Program-made: the position numbers and the translations under genes | Shown: positions 9,204 to 18,952 of the stretch, piece by piece | How positions within the stretch are numbered: the stretch's first letter is position 1 | Layout: each line of letters opens with the position of its first letter | The notes under the pieces: generated by a model | Databases searched by the model: none | What the model was told of the DNA's origin: nothing | The model's input: the letters and a program-made list of their open reading frames with translations, nothing else | DNA from: Bacillota bacterium | GTDB lineage: Bacteria; Bacillota; Clostridia; Acetivibrionales; DSM-1351 | Reading direction: 5' to 3' | Assembly (NCBI GenBank): GCA_023441625.1 | Contig: JAEZOA010000015.1 | Coordinates: forward strand, 1-64,000 | DNA length: 64,000 nt

Positions 9204-9584
9204 TTTTATTCCCCACTTTCTATATTTAAGTTAACTAAAGCTACCCTGAGAACACTACTTAATGGGCTAAAGCTAATCTACCCAGTTATTTATCTACATT
9301 TAATAAAAAACACCAACATAACATAGCAAGTCTATATGTTTTGTAATATCTATTGTTTTATATAAATATACAACAACATTTTATTCATGTCAATAAGAAT
9401 TTTTCAAAATTATATTTTAATATTTAAAAAATATTCAAAATAATGTTCTGAATATATGCAACATTCCCGACTTCGGATATAAATATTAAAATTTTAATTC
9501 ATATCATATATATATATTTACTATTTATTCAATATAGGTTATACTATATTACATAGTAAACATATATAAAAAGGAGGAATTAGT
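9204..9584. promoter_or_regulatory. Divergent promoter region between paaK-like and mccB genes
   Basis: This very AT-rich 381-bp region holds the promoters of both divergent operons. For the plus strand a TTTACT (9517-9522), 17-nt spacer, TATACT (9540-9545) promoter is plausible. An imperfect palindrome covers 9538-9561 and could be an operator. I looked for an S-box (SAM) riboswitch on both strands, given the sulfur genes, and saw none of its conserved GGTGGAGGGACTGG-type core. No clear promoter could be fixed for the minus strand. Confidence 0.5.
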
Positions 9585-10673
9585 ATGAACTTCAATTCAA
9601 AAGTAATTCACGGCGGAGTGTCAGAGGACAAAACAACAGGCGCTGTGAGCGTTCCAATATATCAAACCTCTACTTATAGGCAAGATGAAGTTGGTAAGGA
9701 TAGGGGCTATGAATATTCACGAACAGGTAATCCTACAAGACATGCCTTAGAGACATTAATTGCAGAATTAGAAGGTGGTATTGCTGGCTTTGCTTTTGCA
9801 TCGGGTCTGGCTGCTTTATCAACCACATTAATGTTATTTAAGAGTGGAGATCACATTTTAATCTCTGATGATGTTTATGGTGGTACGTTTAGAGTTGTTG
9901 ATAAAGTATTTACAAACTTAGGCATCACCTACTCAAGTGTTAATACCAGCAGCAACGTAAATGAATTAGAAAAATACCTTCTACCAAATACAAAGGCTAT
10001 TTTTATTGAATCCCCAACTAACCCACTCATGAAACTGACAGACCTGACTGAAATTTCAAAGTTTGCTAAAAAACATAATTTAATTTCTGTTGTGGACAAT
10101 ACCTTTTTTACTCCTTATTTACAAAGACCTATAGAGCATGGAATTGATATTGTTGTACATAGTGCAACAAAGTACCTGGGTGGACACAGTGATGTTGTTG
10201 CTGGACTTGTAGTTGTAAATGACATTAATTTAAAAGAAAAAGTACAATTCCTGCAAAACGCAGTTGGTGCAGTACTTGGTCCTCAAGATAGTTGGCTTCT
10301 CATACGTGGTATAAAAACCCTCTCCATAAGACTAGAAAGAGCCCAAGATAATACACAAAAAGTAATAGAATTTTTAAGAAATCATCCTAAGATTCAAAAA
10401 ATATATTATCCAAACAAGGGCGCAATGATTTCCTTTGAGGTTAATTCCGCTCAAGCTGCTCGGAAATTACTAAATAGTGTAAAAATGATTGCTTTAGCAG
10501 AAAGCCTCGGAGGAGTTGAAAGCCTCATCTCCCTTCCTGCCGCCATGACACATGCTTCTATTCCAAAGGATACAAGAGATAAACTGGGAATTAAAGACAG
10601 CCTAGTCAGGTTGTCTGTTGGTATAGAAGATGCAGAGGATATAATCTCTGATTTAAAAATGGGCCTTGAATAG
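9585..10673 (+). CDS. mccB: Cystathionine gamma-lyase/synthase family PLP enzyme
   Basis: A 362-residue Cys/Met-metabolism PLP enzyme. The cofactor lysine is Lys196 in HSATKYLGGHSD. YEYSRTGNPTR (residues 43-52) and SLGGVESLISLP near the C-terminus are family signatures. The family includes cystathionine gamma-synthase (MetB) and gamma-lyase (MccB). The next gene encodes a cystathionine beta-synthase/cysteine-synthase fold enzyme, as in the Bacillus mccA-mccB pair. The homocysteine-to-cysteine reading (MccB) is therefore preferred. The start lies after AAGGAGG. Confidence 0.85.
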   Translation: MNFNSKVIHGGVSEDKTTGAVSVPIYQTSTYRQDEVGKDRGYEYSRTGNPTRHALETLIAELEGGIAGFAFASGLAALSTTLMLFKSGDHILISDDVYGGTFRVVDKVFTNLGITYSSVNTSSNVNELEKYLLPNTKAIFIESPTNPLMKLTDLTEISKFAKKHNLISVVDNTFFTPYLQRPIEHGIDIVVHSATKYLGGHSDVVAGLVVVNDINLKEKVQFLQNAVGAVLGPQDSWLLIRGIKTLSIRLERAQDNTQKVIEFLRNHPKIQKIYYPNKGAMISFEVNSAQAARKLLNSVKMIALAESLGGVESLISLPAAMTHASIPKDTRDKLGIKDSLVRLSVGIEDAEDIISDLKMGLE

Positions 10674-10741
10674 ATAACAGGCTTATTTCCCCTAATAACT
10701 CTGTCTGAGTTACTAGCAAAAAATATAAAGGAGTAAAAAAT

Positions 10742-12379
10742 ATGAATTATTATAATGATATAAGAGAACTTATAGGTAATACCCCATTACTAAAGTTGAA
10801 TAATATCGCCTCTCATGTTAATGTGAATTTATTTGCTAAACTGGAGTATTTCAATCCAGGAGGCAGTGTTAAGGATAGAGTTGGACTGGAAATTCTGTCA
10901 AATGCAGAAAAATTTGGACTGCTAAAGCCTGGCTATACAGTTATTGAGGCCACAGCTGGAAATACAGGAATAGGCCTTGCTATGGCTGCTTTTGAGAAGG
11001 GATATAAATTAATTCTAGTCATACCTGCAAAATTTTCAATTGAAAAACAGACTCTAATGCGCGCGTTAGGAGCAGAATTAGTTATTACTCCTTCAGAGGA
11101 GGGTATAGAGGGTGCAATTAAAAAAGCCAATGAACTAAGCAAAAATATTCATAATTCTTTTATGCCTAAACAATTTGAAAATCAGCTTAATGTAATGGCT
11201 CATAGGAAGACAGGTAAGGAAATCTATGATGCTCTAGATGGCAAGGTTGATATTTTAGTAGCAGGAGCTGGCTCAGGTGGTACAATTATAGGTATCTCTT
11301 CATATATTAAGGAGCAAAATCCAAACGTCAAAATTGTCCTTGCTGATCCAGTTGGTTCAATTTTAGGAGGAGGAACAGAAGGCACTTACCATATTGAGGG
11401 TATTGGAAACCATTTCATTCCTCAAATATTTGATTCATCCTATATTGATGAGGTTGAAAAAATAACTGATGAAGAAGCCTCATATTATGTACAGTTACTG
11501 GGTAAGAAGGAAGGTGTCCTGGCAGGATATTCATCTGGTGCAGCAATGGCTGGAGCTATAAAGCAGGCCTATAAAGCAAGTGTCAGACTCAGAGCAATGA
11601 GTCACGCTGGTTCTGAAGCAAACCCACATAGAGATTATCAAAATAAAACTGTTAATATTGTAACAATTCTCCCTGACAGAAGTGATAGATATTTTAGCCA
11701 GAACCTATATAATTTTGATCTTAACTTGTCAGATTATAAGTTTAATTTCCTTTTTGATAGTTGGGCTGATGCTTACGATCAAACTGTTTATGCTCAATCA
11801 GGAGAATATCACGAGGTGTTTAGTAATTATCAAGGTATTTTAGAACAAACGGTGATTGAAATTGCTAAAGAATCCGGCTCTACCGTACTTGATATTGGTT
11901 CAGGCACAGGTAATCTTTCATATATAGCTAAGCTTGCAGACTATAATGTTATTGGTATTGATCCTAACAAAAAAATGTTAGAAATAGCAAGAGGAAAATT
12001 CCCAGATATTGAATTCGTTGAGGGTGGATTTCTAAATATACCTCAAGTCAATAGCAGTATAGATGCTATAATTTCCAGCTACGCATTTCATCATCTATCT
12101 GATGAAGATAAAAAGTTGGCGGCACTATTTTTCTCAACAAAGCTTAAACCTAACGGAAAGGTAATAATTGCTGATACTATTTACAGCTGTGATAATGATA
12201 AAATAGACTTGATTCACGATAGTCTTGCAAATAATTATACATCACTTGCAGAAGATTTAGAAACTGAGTTTTACACAACACAAAAGGTACTGACGGACAT
12301 ATTTACTTATGCTGGATTTGATGTATCTTTTAGGCAAATGAATAAGTTTGTATGGATAATGACTGCTACCAAGATATAA
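10742..12379 (+). CDS. MccA-type cystathionine beta-synthase fused to a YrrT-like SAM methyltransferase
   Basis: A 545-residue two-domain protein. Residues 1 to about 318 are a fold-type II PLP enzyme with the cofactor Lys44 in GGSVKDR, TAGNTG near 70-75, a GSGGT phosphate loop and a terminal ILPDRSDRYFS. This is the CysK/MccA type, which makes cystathionine from O-acetylserine or serine plus homocysteine. After a short linker, residues about 335-545 form a class I methyltransferase with WADAYDQTV and DIGSGTGN (384-391), much like Bacillus YrrT, which is normally a separate gene in the mccAB operon. The PLP domain carries an extra ~20-residue segment (about 281-300) before its last strand. 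No stop or frameshift separates the halves. Confidence 0.85.
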   Translation: MNYYNDIRELIGNTPLLKLNNIASHVNVNLFAKLEYFNPGGSVKDRVGLEILSNAEKFGLLKPGYTVIEATAGNTGIGLAMAAFEKGYKLILVIPAKFSIEKQTLMRALGAELVITPSEEGIEGAIKKANELSKNIHNSFMPKQFENQLNVMAHRKTGKEIYDALDGKVDILVAGAGSGGTIIGISSYIKEQNPNVKIVLADPVGSILGGGTEGTYHIEGIGNHFIPQIFDSSYIDEVEKITDEEASYYVQLLGKKEGVLAGYSSGAAMAGAIKQAYKASVRLRAMSHAGSEANPHRDYQNKTVNIVTILPDRSDRYFSQNLYNFDLNLSDYKFNFLFDSWADAYDQTVYAQSGEYHEVFSNYQGILEQTVIEIAKESGSTVLDIGSGTGNLSYIAKLADYNVIGIDPNKKMLEIARGKFPDIEFVEGGFLNIPQVNSSIDAIISSYAFHHLSDEDKKLAALFFSTKLKPNGKVIIADTIYSCDNDKIDLIHDSLANNYTSLAEDLETEFYTTQKVLTDIFTYAGFDVSFRQMNKFVWIMTATKI

Positions 12380-12399
12380 TTAAAAACCGATTCTTTTGT

Positions 12400-12437
12400 A
12401 ATGGATTTCGCTTTAGGCTGAGTCCATTATTTTTGTC
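12400..12437 (+). terminator. Rho-independent terminator after the mccB-mccA fusion operon
   Basis: Arms AATGGA (12400-12405) and TCCATT (12423-12428) close a loop and are followed by ATTTTTGT. The stem is short but the T-run and the position 20 bp after the stop codon support it. Confidence 0.65.
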
Positions 12438-12589
12438 TTTGATGCGTGGATACTGCCCTTGATATTGCAATTTGTAAAGAGAATATTAAAATGATAAAAT
12501 ACAATATGGCAACTGCATTTTAACTAACATATTCAGTAGGCGCTAGTTAGAAAAGGTGCAATATAATTATCATTATTGGAGGATTTAGT

Positions 12590-13783
12590 ATGAATCAGCT
12601 TGTGAAAGAAAATCCTGGTATCCAAACAAATTCATATATTCAATATATAGATGTTTTGAGGGTTCTATCTATGCTCTCAGTGGTTTTTTTGCATACAGCA
12701 GCAGGAGGTTTGAGAGTAAACCTAGGCTCTAATCTATGGCACTTTTCGAATATTTTCACATCAATTATGAGTACCAGTGTGCCTATATTTTTTATGCTCT
12801 CTGGTGCTATGCTGCTTAGCAATAATAAAACTTCCTCTATTTCATATACTTATAAAAAGCGTTTACCTAAGGCACTTGTTCCGTTTATTATATGGTCATT
12901 AGTAGCAATAGCCTATTATGGAATAGTAGGTATATATTCAGATGGCAACCTTACGGATGCTTTAAAAAGGCTCAAAAACATAGTAAATACTCCTGCTACT
13001 GTGCACTTGTGGTTTATGTATGCACTTATTCCTCTCTACCTTCTGTCTCCTGTTCTAAAGAAATTAGTAGATAGCATGTCTATGAAGCTTGCAAAATACT
13101 GTCTACTAATGTGGTTTATTTTCAGCTCATTATTACCAACTCTTTATTCATTAGTACCTAGTACAATCCGCCCCTTCTTTGTAGTGAGTAAAGAGTACAA
13201 TTTGAATTTTCTCAATGGTTACATCGGATACTTTCTGCTAGGTTATTATTTGCATAATTATAAAAATAAAATTTCAATTAAATGGCTATCAGTAATTATT
13301 CTAGTTGATACAGCTATTATATCATTAGGCTCCTGGTACAAAACTATGGCTTCTGGAGAGTACTCGGAAATATTTAAGGTATATTCCAGGGCTTTTGTAC
13401 TTATTCTATCTGTTGCATTATTTTTACTTGTCAAGGAATTGATTTCTAAATATCCCTTAAAGAGGATTTCTGCTAATGTAATAAAATTCTTCTCTGCCCT
13501 ATCCTTTGGAGTATACCTAATGCATAATTTATTGATTGATGCGTTAGCAAGAGTGACCACTCTAATACCTGTATACTCTATATCGCGATTTATAATTAGT
13601 TATGGTATTGTTCTGATTATTTCCTTTGTATGCATTGTTGTAGTAACGAGTATAAAGCCAGTATGCTATGCCTTTACGGGCTTAACATATAAAGCTGCCT
13701 GTAAGAGTTCGAATATTCAACATATTATATCTAAGCTAATAAAAATGCCAAGTAATAAAAATAAGCCTGATTTGGAATTATAA
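12590..13783 (+). CDS. Membrane acyltransferase, acyltransferase-3 family
   Basis: A 397-residue multi-pass membrane protein with about ten hydrophobic helices. Near the N-terminus it has YIDVLRVLSMLSVVFLHTA: the Arg and His residues are the conserved catalytic-site features of acyltransferase-3 (OafA-type) proteins. SVPIFFMLSGAML and VHLWFMYALIPLY are further family segments. These enzymes O-acylate cell-surface sugars or peptidoglycan, and the acceptor here is unknown. It has its own GGAGGA site and is followed after 28 bp by a nitroreductase gene on the same strand. The C-terminal tail is basic and probably cytoplasmic. Confidence 0.85.
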   Translation: MNQLVKENPGIQTNSYIQYIDVLRVLSMLSVVFLHTAAGGLRVNLGSNLWHFSNIFTSIMSTSVPIFFMLSGAMLLSNNKTSSISYTYKKRLPKALVPFIIWSLVAIAYYGIVGIYSDGNLTDALKRLKNIVNTPATVHLWFMYALIPLYLLSPVLKKLVDSMSMKLAKYCLLMWFIFSSLLPTLYSLVPSTIRPFFVVSKEYNLNFLNGYIGYFLLGYYLHNYKNKISIKWLSVIILVDTAIISLGSWYKTMASGEYSEIFKVYSRAFVLILSVALFLLVKELISKYPLKRISANVIKFFSALSFGVYLMHNLLIDALARVTTLIPVYSISRFIISYGIVLIISFVCIVVVTSIKPVCYAFTGLTYKAACKSSNIQHIISKLIKMPSNKNKPDLEL

Positions 13784-13811
13784 TATGATAGACTACAGGA
13801 GAACAAAATAT

Positions 13812-14453
13812 ATGATAAGCAATTTTTATGAATTAGCAGCTAAACGGAGAAGTATAAGAAAGTTCACAGATAAACGGGTTTCAAGAGAAGATATTGAATA
13901 CTTTATCTCATGTGCAGCAAATGCACCTAGTGGATGTAATAGTCAGTGTTGGCACTTTGTTGCTGTTGAGAGCAAAGATCTTATTGAAGAAATTGCTGAT
14001 GAGGTTGCTAATTATGCAAGAGAATTTTTTGGTACTGGACATTCTCAAGTAAATGAGACTTTCTTGGTTTCAAGAGAAAAGGCTGTAAGCTTTTTTAGAA
14101 ATGCTCCTCTAGTGATATTTGTTTTTCTTGATAACTTTTCTTATTATGATGAAAGAGTAGCACAGGCATATTTTGAAAAAGGCTATTCTCACCGTGAAAT
14201 GCTTGATATGGTGGCATATCCTGATATCCTATCTGTGGGCGCCGCAATTCAAAATATGCTTCTAGCTATCACTGAACGGGGTTATGGTGCATGCTGGATG
14301 AACGATCCCGCCATTGCGGGCAAACAGATAGAAAATTTAATAGCAGCGCGACAGGATTTAAAGCTTATCAGTGTGATTCCTATAGGCGAGCCGAAGTATC
14401 TTCCACGGGAAAAGAAGCTTAAAGATCAAGCTAGTATTCTTGAATACAGATAA
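13812..14453 (+). CDS. Nitroreductase-family flavoprotein
   Basis: A 213-residue FMN oxidoreductase of the nitroreductase fold. The N-terminal RRSIRKFTDKRV binds the FMN phosphate, ANAPSGCNSQCWHFV is the family signature, and GAAIQNMLLAITERGYGACWM is the second conserved block. The ATG at 13812 was chosen because AGGAG lies 10 nt upstream. The frame could open at 13785, one base after the acyltransferase stop, but without a ribosome site. The substrate (nitro compound, quinone or enoate) cannot be predicted. Co-transcription with the acyltransferase is likely. Confidence 0.85.
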   Translation: MISNFYELAAKRRSIRKFTDKRVSREDIEYFISCAANAPSGCNSQCWHFVAVESKDLIEEIADEVANYAREFFGTGHSQVNETFLVSREKAVSFFRNAPLVIFVFLDNFSYYDERVAQAYFEKGYSHREMLDMVAYPDILSVGAAIQNMLLAITERGYGACWMNDPAIAGKQIENLIAARQDLKLISVIPIGEPKYLPREKKLKDQASILEYR

Positions 14454-14539
14454 TCTATACCAATTTACAAAATATAAAACTAGTTTTAGTCATAATATTT
14501 TCTATAATCATTTGGTATATTAACTAGTTTCCCAAACAA

Positions 14540-14606
14540 AATAAAGACTTGAATTAGTATTGGCTCACCTCAATAGTCTTTTGCCAACTAATCCAAGTCT
14601 TTATTT
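14540..14606. terminator. Bidirectional terminator between nitroreductase and xylA
   Basis: Long arms with AATAAAGACTTG on the left and CAAGTCTTTATT on the right, extended by ATTAGT/ACTAAT and TTGGC/GCCAA, form a strong hairpin. A-rich and T-rich flanks let it serve both convergent genes. Confidence 0.85.
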
Positions 14607-14654
14607 TTATAAATATATAATTTTACGTGGAGATATTTTTAATTTACACTAGCA

Positions 14655-15974
14655 TTACTTAGTTTCAAATATATACTGATTTAACAAGGATTCTAACATT
14701 TCCTGACGACCAGACTGGTTTTGTACTGTAGCAGTTAAAGCATATTGTTCTAGTTCCTTCAAACCAACCTTACCATCAACAATATCCTTACCAATTCCAG
14801 TAGTGTAGCTAGCATATCTATCCGTAACAATTTTATCAAACTTACCATCTTCTATTATCTTGTTTGCTATGATTAAGCCCTTTGCAAAAGTATCCATACC
14901 TGCAATGTGTCCATAGAATAAATCTGCTGGTTCAAAGGATCCTCTTCTAACCTTTGAGTCAAAGTTCAAACCACCCTTATTTAAACCACCTGCTTTTAGA
15001 ATTTCAAGCATTGCAAGCGTTGAATCGTATATGTTTGTTGGGAATTGATCTGTATCCCAACCTAGAAGCATATCACCTTGGTTAGCATCAACGCTTCCAA
15101 GCATGTTGTTTATTCTACTAACTGCAAGCTCATGCTGGAAGGTGTGTCCTGCCAAAGTCGCATGGTTTGCTTCAATATTTAATTTGAAGTATGGATCCAA
15201 ACCGTAAGTCTTTAAGAATCCGATAACTGTTCCTGCATCAAAGTCATATTGGTGTTTTGTTGGTTCTTTTGGTTTTGGTTCAATAAGGAACTGTCCCTTA
15301 AACCCAATTTCCTTTGCATAATCTACTGCCATCTTCAAGAATCTTGCTAGGTTGTCAAGCTCCAGCTTCATGTCAGTATTTAATAGAGTCTCATATCCTT
15401 CTCTACCACCCCAGAATACGTAGTTTTCTCCACCTAAGTCATAAGTTATTTCCATTGCTTTTTTAACTTGTGCTGCTGCATATGCGAATATATCTGCATT
15501 TGGAGAAGTTGATGCACCATGCATAAATCTTGGATTACCAAATGCATTAGTAGTTCCCCAGAGAAGCTTTATATCGCTTGTTTTCATTCTATCTTTAATC
15601 ATTGCTACAATAACATCGAGGTTTTTATTTGTTTCTGCAAGAGTTGCTCCCTCAGGTGCAATATCTCTGTCATGGAAACAGAAGAAGGGTGCTCCTAATT
15701 TTTCAACAAACTCAAAGTTTGCTTCTACCTTATATTTTGCAATCTCCATTGCATCTGATATTGTATTCCAAGGTCTTGCATATGAGCCTGCTCCAAACAT
15801 ATCTGCACCTGGTGCTGCAAAAGTATGCCAGTATGCAACAGCAAATCTTAAGTGCTCCTTCATTGTTTTTCCGCCTATAACAGCCTCTTCGTTATAGTAC
15901 TTAAATGCTAACGGATTATCGGAGCCACTTCCCTCAAATTTAATTTTCTTAATTCCACTAAATACTTCTGACAT
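14655..15974 (-). CDS. xylA: Xylose isomerase
   Basis: A 439-residue class II xylose isomerase that converts D-xylose to D-xylulose in the cytoplasm. The TIM-barrel motifs are present: [12 protein letters not shown] with the catalytic His-Asp pair, the metal-site segment around [29 protein letters not shown], and DTDQFPTN near the second metal site. The length is that of clostridial XylA. GGAGGG precedes the ATG. It is the last gene of the xylB-xylR-xylA unit. Confidence 0.97.
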   Translation of the reverse strand: MSEVFSGIKKIKFEGSGSDNPLAFKYYNEEAVIGGKTMKEHLRFAVAYWHTFAAPGADMFGAGSYARPWNTISDAMEIAKYKVEANFEFVEKLGAPFFCFHDRDIAPEGATLAETNKNLDVIVAMIKDRMKTSDIKLLWGTTNAFGNPRFMHGASTSPNADIFAYAAAQVKKAMEITYDLGGENYVFWGGREGYETLLNTDMKLELDNLARFLKMAVDYAKEIGFKGQFLIEPKPKEPTKHQYDFDAGTVIGFLKTYGLDPYFKLNIEANHATLAGHTFQHELAVSRINNMLGSVDANQGDMLLGWDTDQFPTNIYDSTLAMLEILKAGGLNKGGLNFDSKVRRGSFEPADLFYGHIAGMDTFAKGLIIANKIIEDGKFDKIVTDRYASYTTGIGKDIVDGKVGLKELEQYALTATVQNQSGRQEMLESLLNQYIFETK

Positions 15975-16031
15975 GATAATTTCCCTCCATTTTAGTTTTT
16001 ACATGCTTCCTTGTTATTTTTATATAATGCT

Positions 16032-17240
16032 CTATAGTCTATAACCAAAGAGCTTTTTCAAAGGTATTATTGCTGCGCCGAGTGCTGATGTATCCTCTCC
16101 AGTTTCTGAGGTGATTATTTCAACCCTAGAAGCTGGATACTTAAGAGCCTTAGCATAAGCTATGTTTTTTAAGTGCTCTAAGATGTCCTCTGAAAGCTTA
16201 ACTAACTCCTTGCCCAACACTATTTTTGAAGGGTTAATGGTATTTATCAAATTGGCCACTGCAAGTCCCAAATATCCTGCAGCTTCAACTAAAATTACCC
16301 TTGCAGCCTCGTTATCATCCTTAGCCCAGCTTATAATGTCATCAATGGTAATTGCATCAATATCCAAACCATTAGTAAAATCTGCTATTAAACCCTGTTT
16401 AACTAATCTTTTGGCCTTTTCAACTAATGACTTGGATGAAACCAGTGCTTCCAAACAACCATAGTTCCCACATGCACACTTCGGTCCATTTTGCTCCACC
16501 ATTATATGCCCTATTTCTCCTGCACTTCCACAACAGCCTCTATACAAATTGCCATCTGTAAATAAGCTTGACCCAATACCAGACTTCATGTTAATGCACA
16601 CAAAATCCTTTTGTTCAGTACAGCTACCAATCCAGTTTTCACATATTGCTGAGCACATAGCTTCATTGTCAACATATATTGGAAAGCTGTCCAAACTCGA
16701 CATCATGCTTTCTAAATCAACTCTCTCCCAGCCTAAGTTAGGCGCAAAGATAATTTCATGTGTTATATTGTCTACCATACCTGGAATAGAGATACCCACG
16801 CCTAATAATCTGTCTGGTTTTATTTTGTACTGCTCTATTATCTTATGAAGCTTTCCTTCAACTAGCTTGATTGCTTCTGATACTGATTGAACTAAACCGC
16901 TTGGAATCTTATCCCGATATTCTACCTGCCCAGTAATGTCCATTAATATGAATCGAATATAATCTATATCAATATCTACACCTATAGAAAAATAGCTTTT
17001 TGGCGTAAGTTCATATAAGGTTGGCCTTCTTCCACCTTTAGATATTCCAATACCAGCTTCGCTGATATAGTTTTTTTCCAATAGGTTTGAAACGATAATC
17101 CCACAAGCAGTCGGTGAAAGACCTGTCAATTGAGCAAGATCAGCTTTTGATATCTGCCTATTTTTGCGAATCAAATCGAGTAAAGATATTTCATTAAATT
17201 GCTTTAAAAACTTATTGTTACCGGTTTTTCCCATTTTCAT
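16032..17240 (-). CDS. xylR: ROK-family transcriptional repressor (XylR-type)
   Basis: A 402-residue repressor with an N-terminal winged helix (ISKADLAQLTGLSPTACGIIVSNLLEKNYI) and a C-terminal ROK sugar-kinase-like domain. The latter has a CACGNYGCLEAL zinc motif and GEIGHIMVE. Lying between xylB and xylA, it is almost certainly the xylose regulator. The ATG at 17240 was chosen because GAGGGG lies 9 nt upstream. A longer frame from 17285 starts right at the xylB stop but lacks a ribosome site. Xylose or xylulose should relieve repression at the palindromic operator before xylB (inference). Confidence 0.9.
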   Translation of the reverse strand: MKMGKTGNNKFLKQFNEISLLDLIRKNRQISKADLAQLTGLSPTACGIIVSNLLEKNYISEAGIGISKGGRRPTLYELTPKSYFSIGVDIDIDYIRFILMDITGQVEYRDKIPSGLVQSVSEAIKLVEGKLHKIIEQYKIKPDRLLGVGISIPGMVDNITHEIIFAPNLGWERVDLESMMSSLDSFPIYVDNEAMCSAICENWIGSCTEQKDFVCINMKSGIGSSLFTDGNLYRGCCGSAGEIGHIMVEQNGPKCACGNYGCLEALVSSKSLVEKAKRLVKQGLIADFTNGLDIDAITIDDIISWAKDDNEAARVILVEAAGYLGLAVANLINTINPSKIVLGKELVKLSEDILEHLKNIAYAKALKYPASRVEIITSETGEDTSALGAAIIPLKKLFGYRL

Positions 17241-17288
17241 GTATCTATTCCCCTCACTGATTCTTTGAGCCTTCTTGCTGGTCAACTC

Positions 17289-18818
17289 TTACTTCAATAT
17301 AGAATTAAGCTGTGTAAAATCGCCTTTTAGCGATTTATACAATTTTGAATAAAGCTTGTAGAAATCATCATATTTCTTAATTCTATCTTCAATTGGAGCT
17401 AAGCTGTCTTTTACCTTAATTACCTCTTGGCAAGCCTGTGGTACACTGCTATAAACTCCGGCTCCAACACCAGCTAAAATTGCAACACCAAGCGCAGGAC
17501 CTTCATCTGAGCTTATTCTGTTTATGCTAGTTCCAAATATATCAGCTTGCATCTGTCTCCATAAACCGCTCTTACCACCACCACCAGAAGCTCTGACTTC
17601 TGAAACCTCAACGCCCATATCCTTTATAATTTCCAAACAATCTCTTAGGCTAAATGTAACACCTTCCATAATTGAACGTACAAAGTGAGGCTTTGTGTGC
17701 TTAGCTGTTAATCCAAAAAATACACCTTTTGCGTTTGGATCTAGATGGGGAGTTCTCTCTCCCATTAAATATGGCAAGTAGATGAGCCCATCACTACAAG
17801 GCTTTATAGTATCTGCTTCTGCATCGAGCAGCTTGTAAACATCTATGTCTGACAACTCAGAGGTAACAAGTTCCTCTGTACAGAAAATATCTCTGAACCA
17901 CTTTAAGGACAAGCCAGCTCCTTGTGTTACCCCCATAATATGATATGTGTTTGGAACAGCATGACAGAAGGTATGCACTCTTCCTAACGGATCAATAGTG
18001 AGCTTGTCGGTATATGCAAAAACAACTCCTGATGTGCCTATTGTTGAGGAAACTATACCAGCCTTAACAATTCCGTTTCCGACTGCACCCGCAGCCTGGT
18101 CTCCAGCTCCGCCTACCACTATTGTGCCTTCATTTAAACCGGTTATAGCAGCCGCAGAAGCTGTAATTTTACCAGTAACCTCCTGAGATTCATACATCTT
18201 GCCTAACATGGACTCGGAAATCCCAAGTTTACCTATGACTTCACTGCTCCACTGTCTCTTTGCAATGTCCATGAGCTGCATTCCACTTGCATCAGAAACT
18301 TCTGTAGCATATTCTCCAGTGAGTTTAAGTCTTATATAGTCTTTAGGTAATAATATCTTTGCTGTCTTTTCATAAATCTGTGGTTCATTGTTTTTAACCC
18401 ACATTATTTTTGACGCAGTAAATCCTGTAAGTGCAGGATTTGCTGTAATTTCTATCAATCTCTCTTTACCAATGAGTTGAGTAATCTGGTCACACTCAGC
18501 TGCACTTCTTTGATCACACCAAATTATTGCATTTCTAAGTACCTTATCCTCTTTATCTAGTAAAACAGCACCATGCATTTGACCAGATAAGCCTACACCC
18601 TTTACTTCTCGCTTATCCACACCACTTTTTAACATGACATTACTTATGCTTTCGCAAGTACCCTTCCACCAATCCTCTGGATCTTGCTCTGCCCAACCTA
18701 AATTTGGTTGATAAAGTGGGTACTCAACAGTAGAACTTGCCACAGATTTGCCACTTTCATCAAACAATACAGTTTTTACTCCCGAGGTTCCTAAATCGAT
18801 ACCAATAAGAAAAGACAT
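17289..18818 (-). CDS. xylB: Xylulokinase
   Basis: A 509-residue FGGY carbohydrate kinase that phosphorylates D-xylulose to xylulose 5-phosphate. The N-terminal GIDLGTSGVKTVLFD is the phosphate loop, LSGQMHGAVLLD and IWCDQRS are XylB-type substrate-site segments, and GGGGKSGLWRQMQADIFG is the C-terminal FGGY signature. It leads the xyl unit and is followed closely by xylR and xylA. It has a GAGGGGGAT ribosome site and a consensus promoter 50-75 bp upstream. Confidence 0.96.
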   Translation of the reverse strand: MSFLIGIDLGTSGVKTVLFDESGKSVASSTVEYPLYQPNLGWAEQDPEDWWKGTCESISNVMLKSGVDKREVKGVGLSGQMHGAVLLDKEDKVLRNAIIWCDQRSAAECDQITQLIGKERLIEITANPALTGFTASKIMWVKNNEPQIYEKTAKILLPKDYIRLKLTGEYATEVSDASGMQLMDIAKRQWSSEVIGKLGISESMLGKMYESQEVTGKITASAAAITGLNEGTIVVGGAGDQAAGAVGNGIVKAGIVSSTIGTSGVVFAYTDKLTIDPLGRVHTFCHAVPNTYHIMGVTQGAGLSLKWFRDIFCTEELVTSELSDIDVYKLLDAEADTIKPCSDGLIYLPYLMGERTPHLDPNAKGVFFGLTAKHTKPHFVRSIMEGVTFSLRDCLEIIKDMGVEVSEVRASGGGGKSGLWRQMQADIFGTSINRISSDEGPALGVAILAGVGAGVYSSVPQACQEVIKVKDSLAPIEDRIKKYDDFYKLYSKLYKSLKGDFTQLNSILK

Positions 18819-18844
18819 TTAAAATATCCCCCTCTATAAATAGA

Positions 18845-18867
18845 CTTTGTAATATTATATTATAAAG
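18845..18867 (-). promoter_or_regulatory. Palindromic operator (probable XylR site)
   Basis: A 23-bp palindrome with 11-nt arms reading CTTTGTAATAT and, on the other strand, CTTTATAATAT (one mismatch). It overlaps the last bases of the xylB -10 box and covers the start of transcription, a typical repressor position. Assignment to the adjacent ROK regulator is inference. Confidence 0.65.
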
Positions 18868-18894
18868 TATATCAATTTATATCTCCTTTGTCAA
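18866..18894 (-). promoter_or_regulatory. Sigma-A promoter of xylB-xylR-xylA
   Basis: Minus strand: TTGACA (18894-18889), 17-nt spacer, TATACT (18871-18866). This is a consensus -35 with a 5/6 -10 at ideal spacing, about 50 bp before the xylB start. Confidence 0.85.
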
Positions 18895-18914
18895 AATATA
18901 ATTAAAAAAATAAA

Positions 18915-18952
18915 AGCAACCTCTAGTATTCTGTGAAAACACTAGGGTTGCT
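18915..18952 (-). terminator. Rho-independent terminator downstream of nagB
   Basis: Arms AGCAACC and GGTTGCT, with additional internal pairing (CTAGT/ACTAG), are followed on the minus strand by TTTTATTTTTTT. It isolates the nag transcript from the xyl promoter 20 bp further on. Confidence 0.8.

Noticed and set aside
9204..9584. Possible SAM (S-box) riboswitch before methionine/cysteine genes
   Set aside because: Neither strand shows the conserved core or a terminator hairpin; the region is simply AT-rich.
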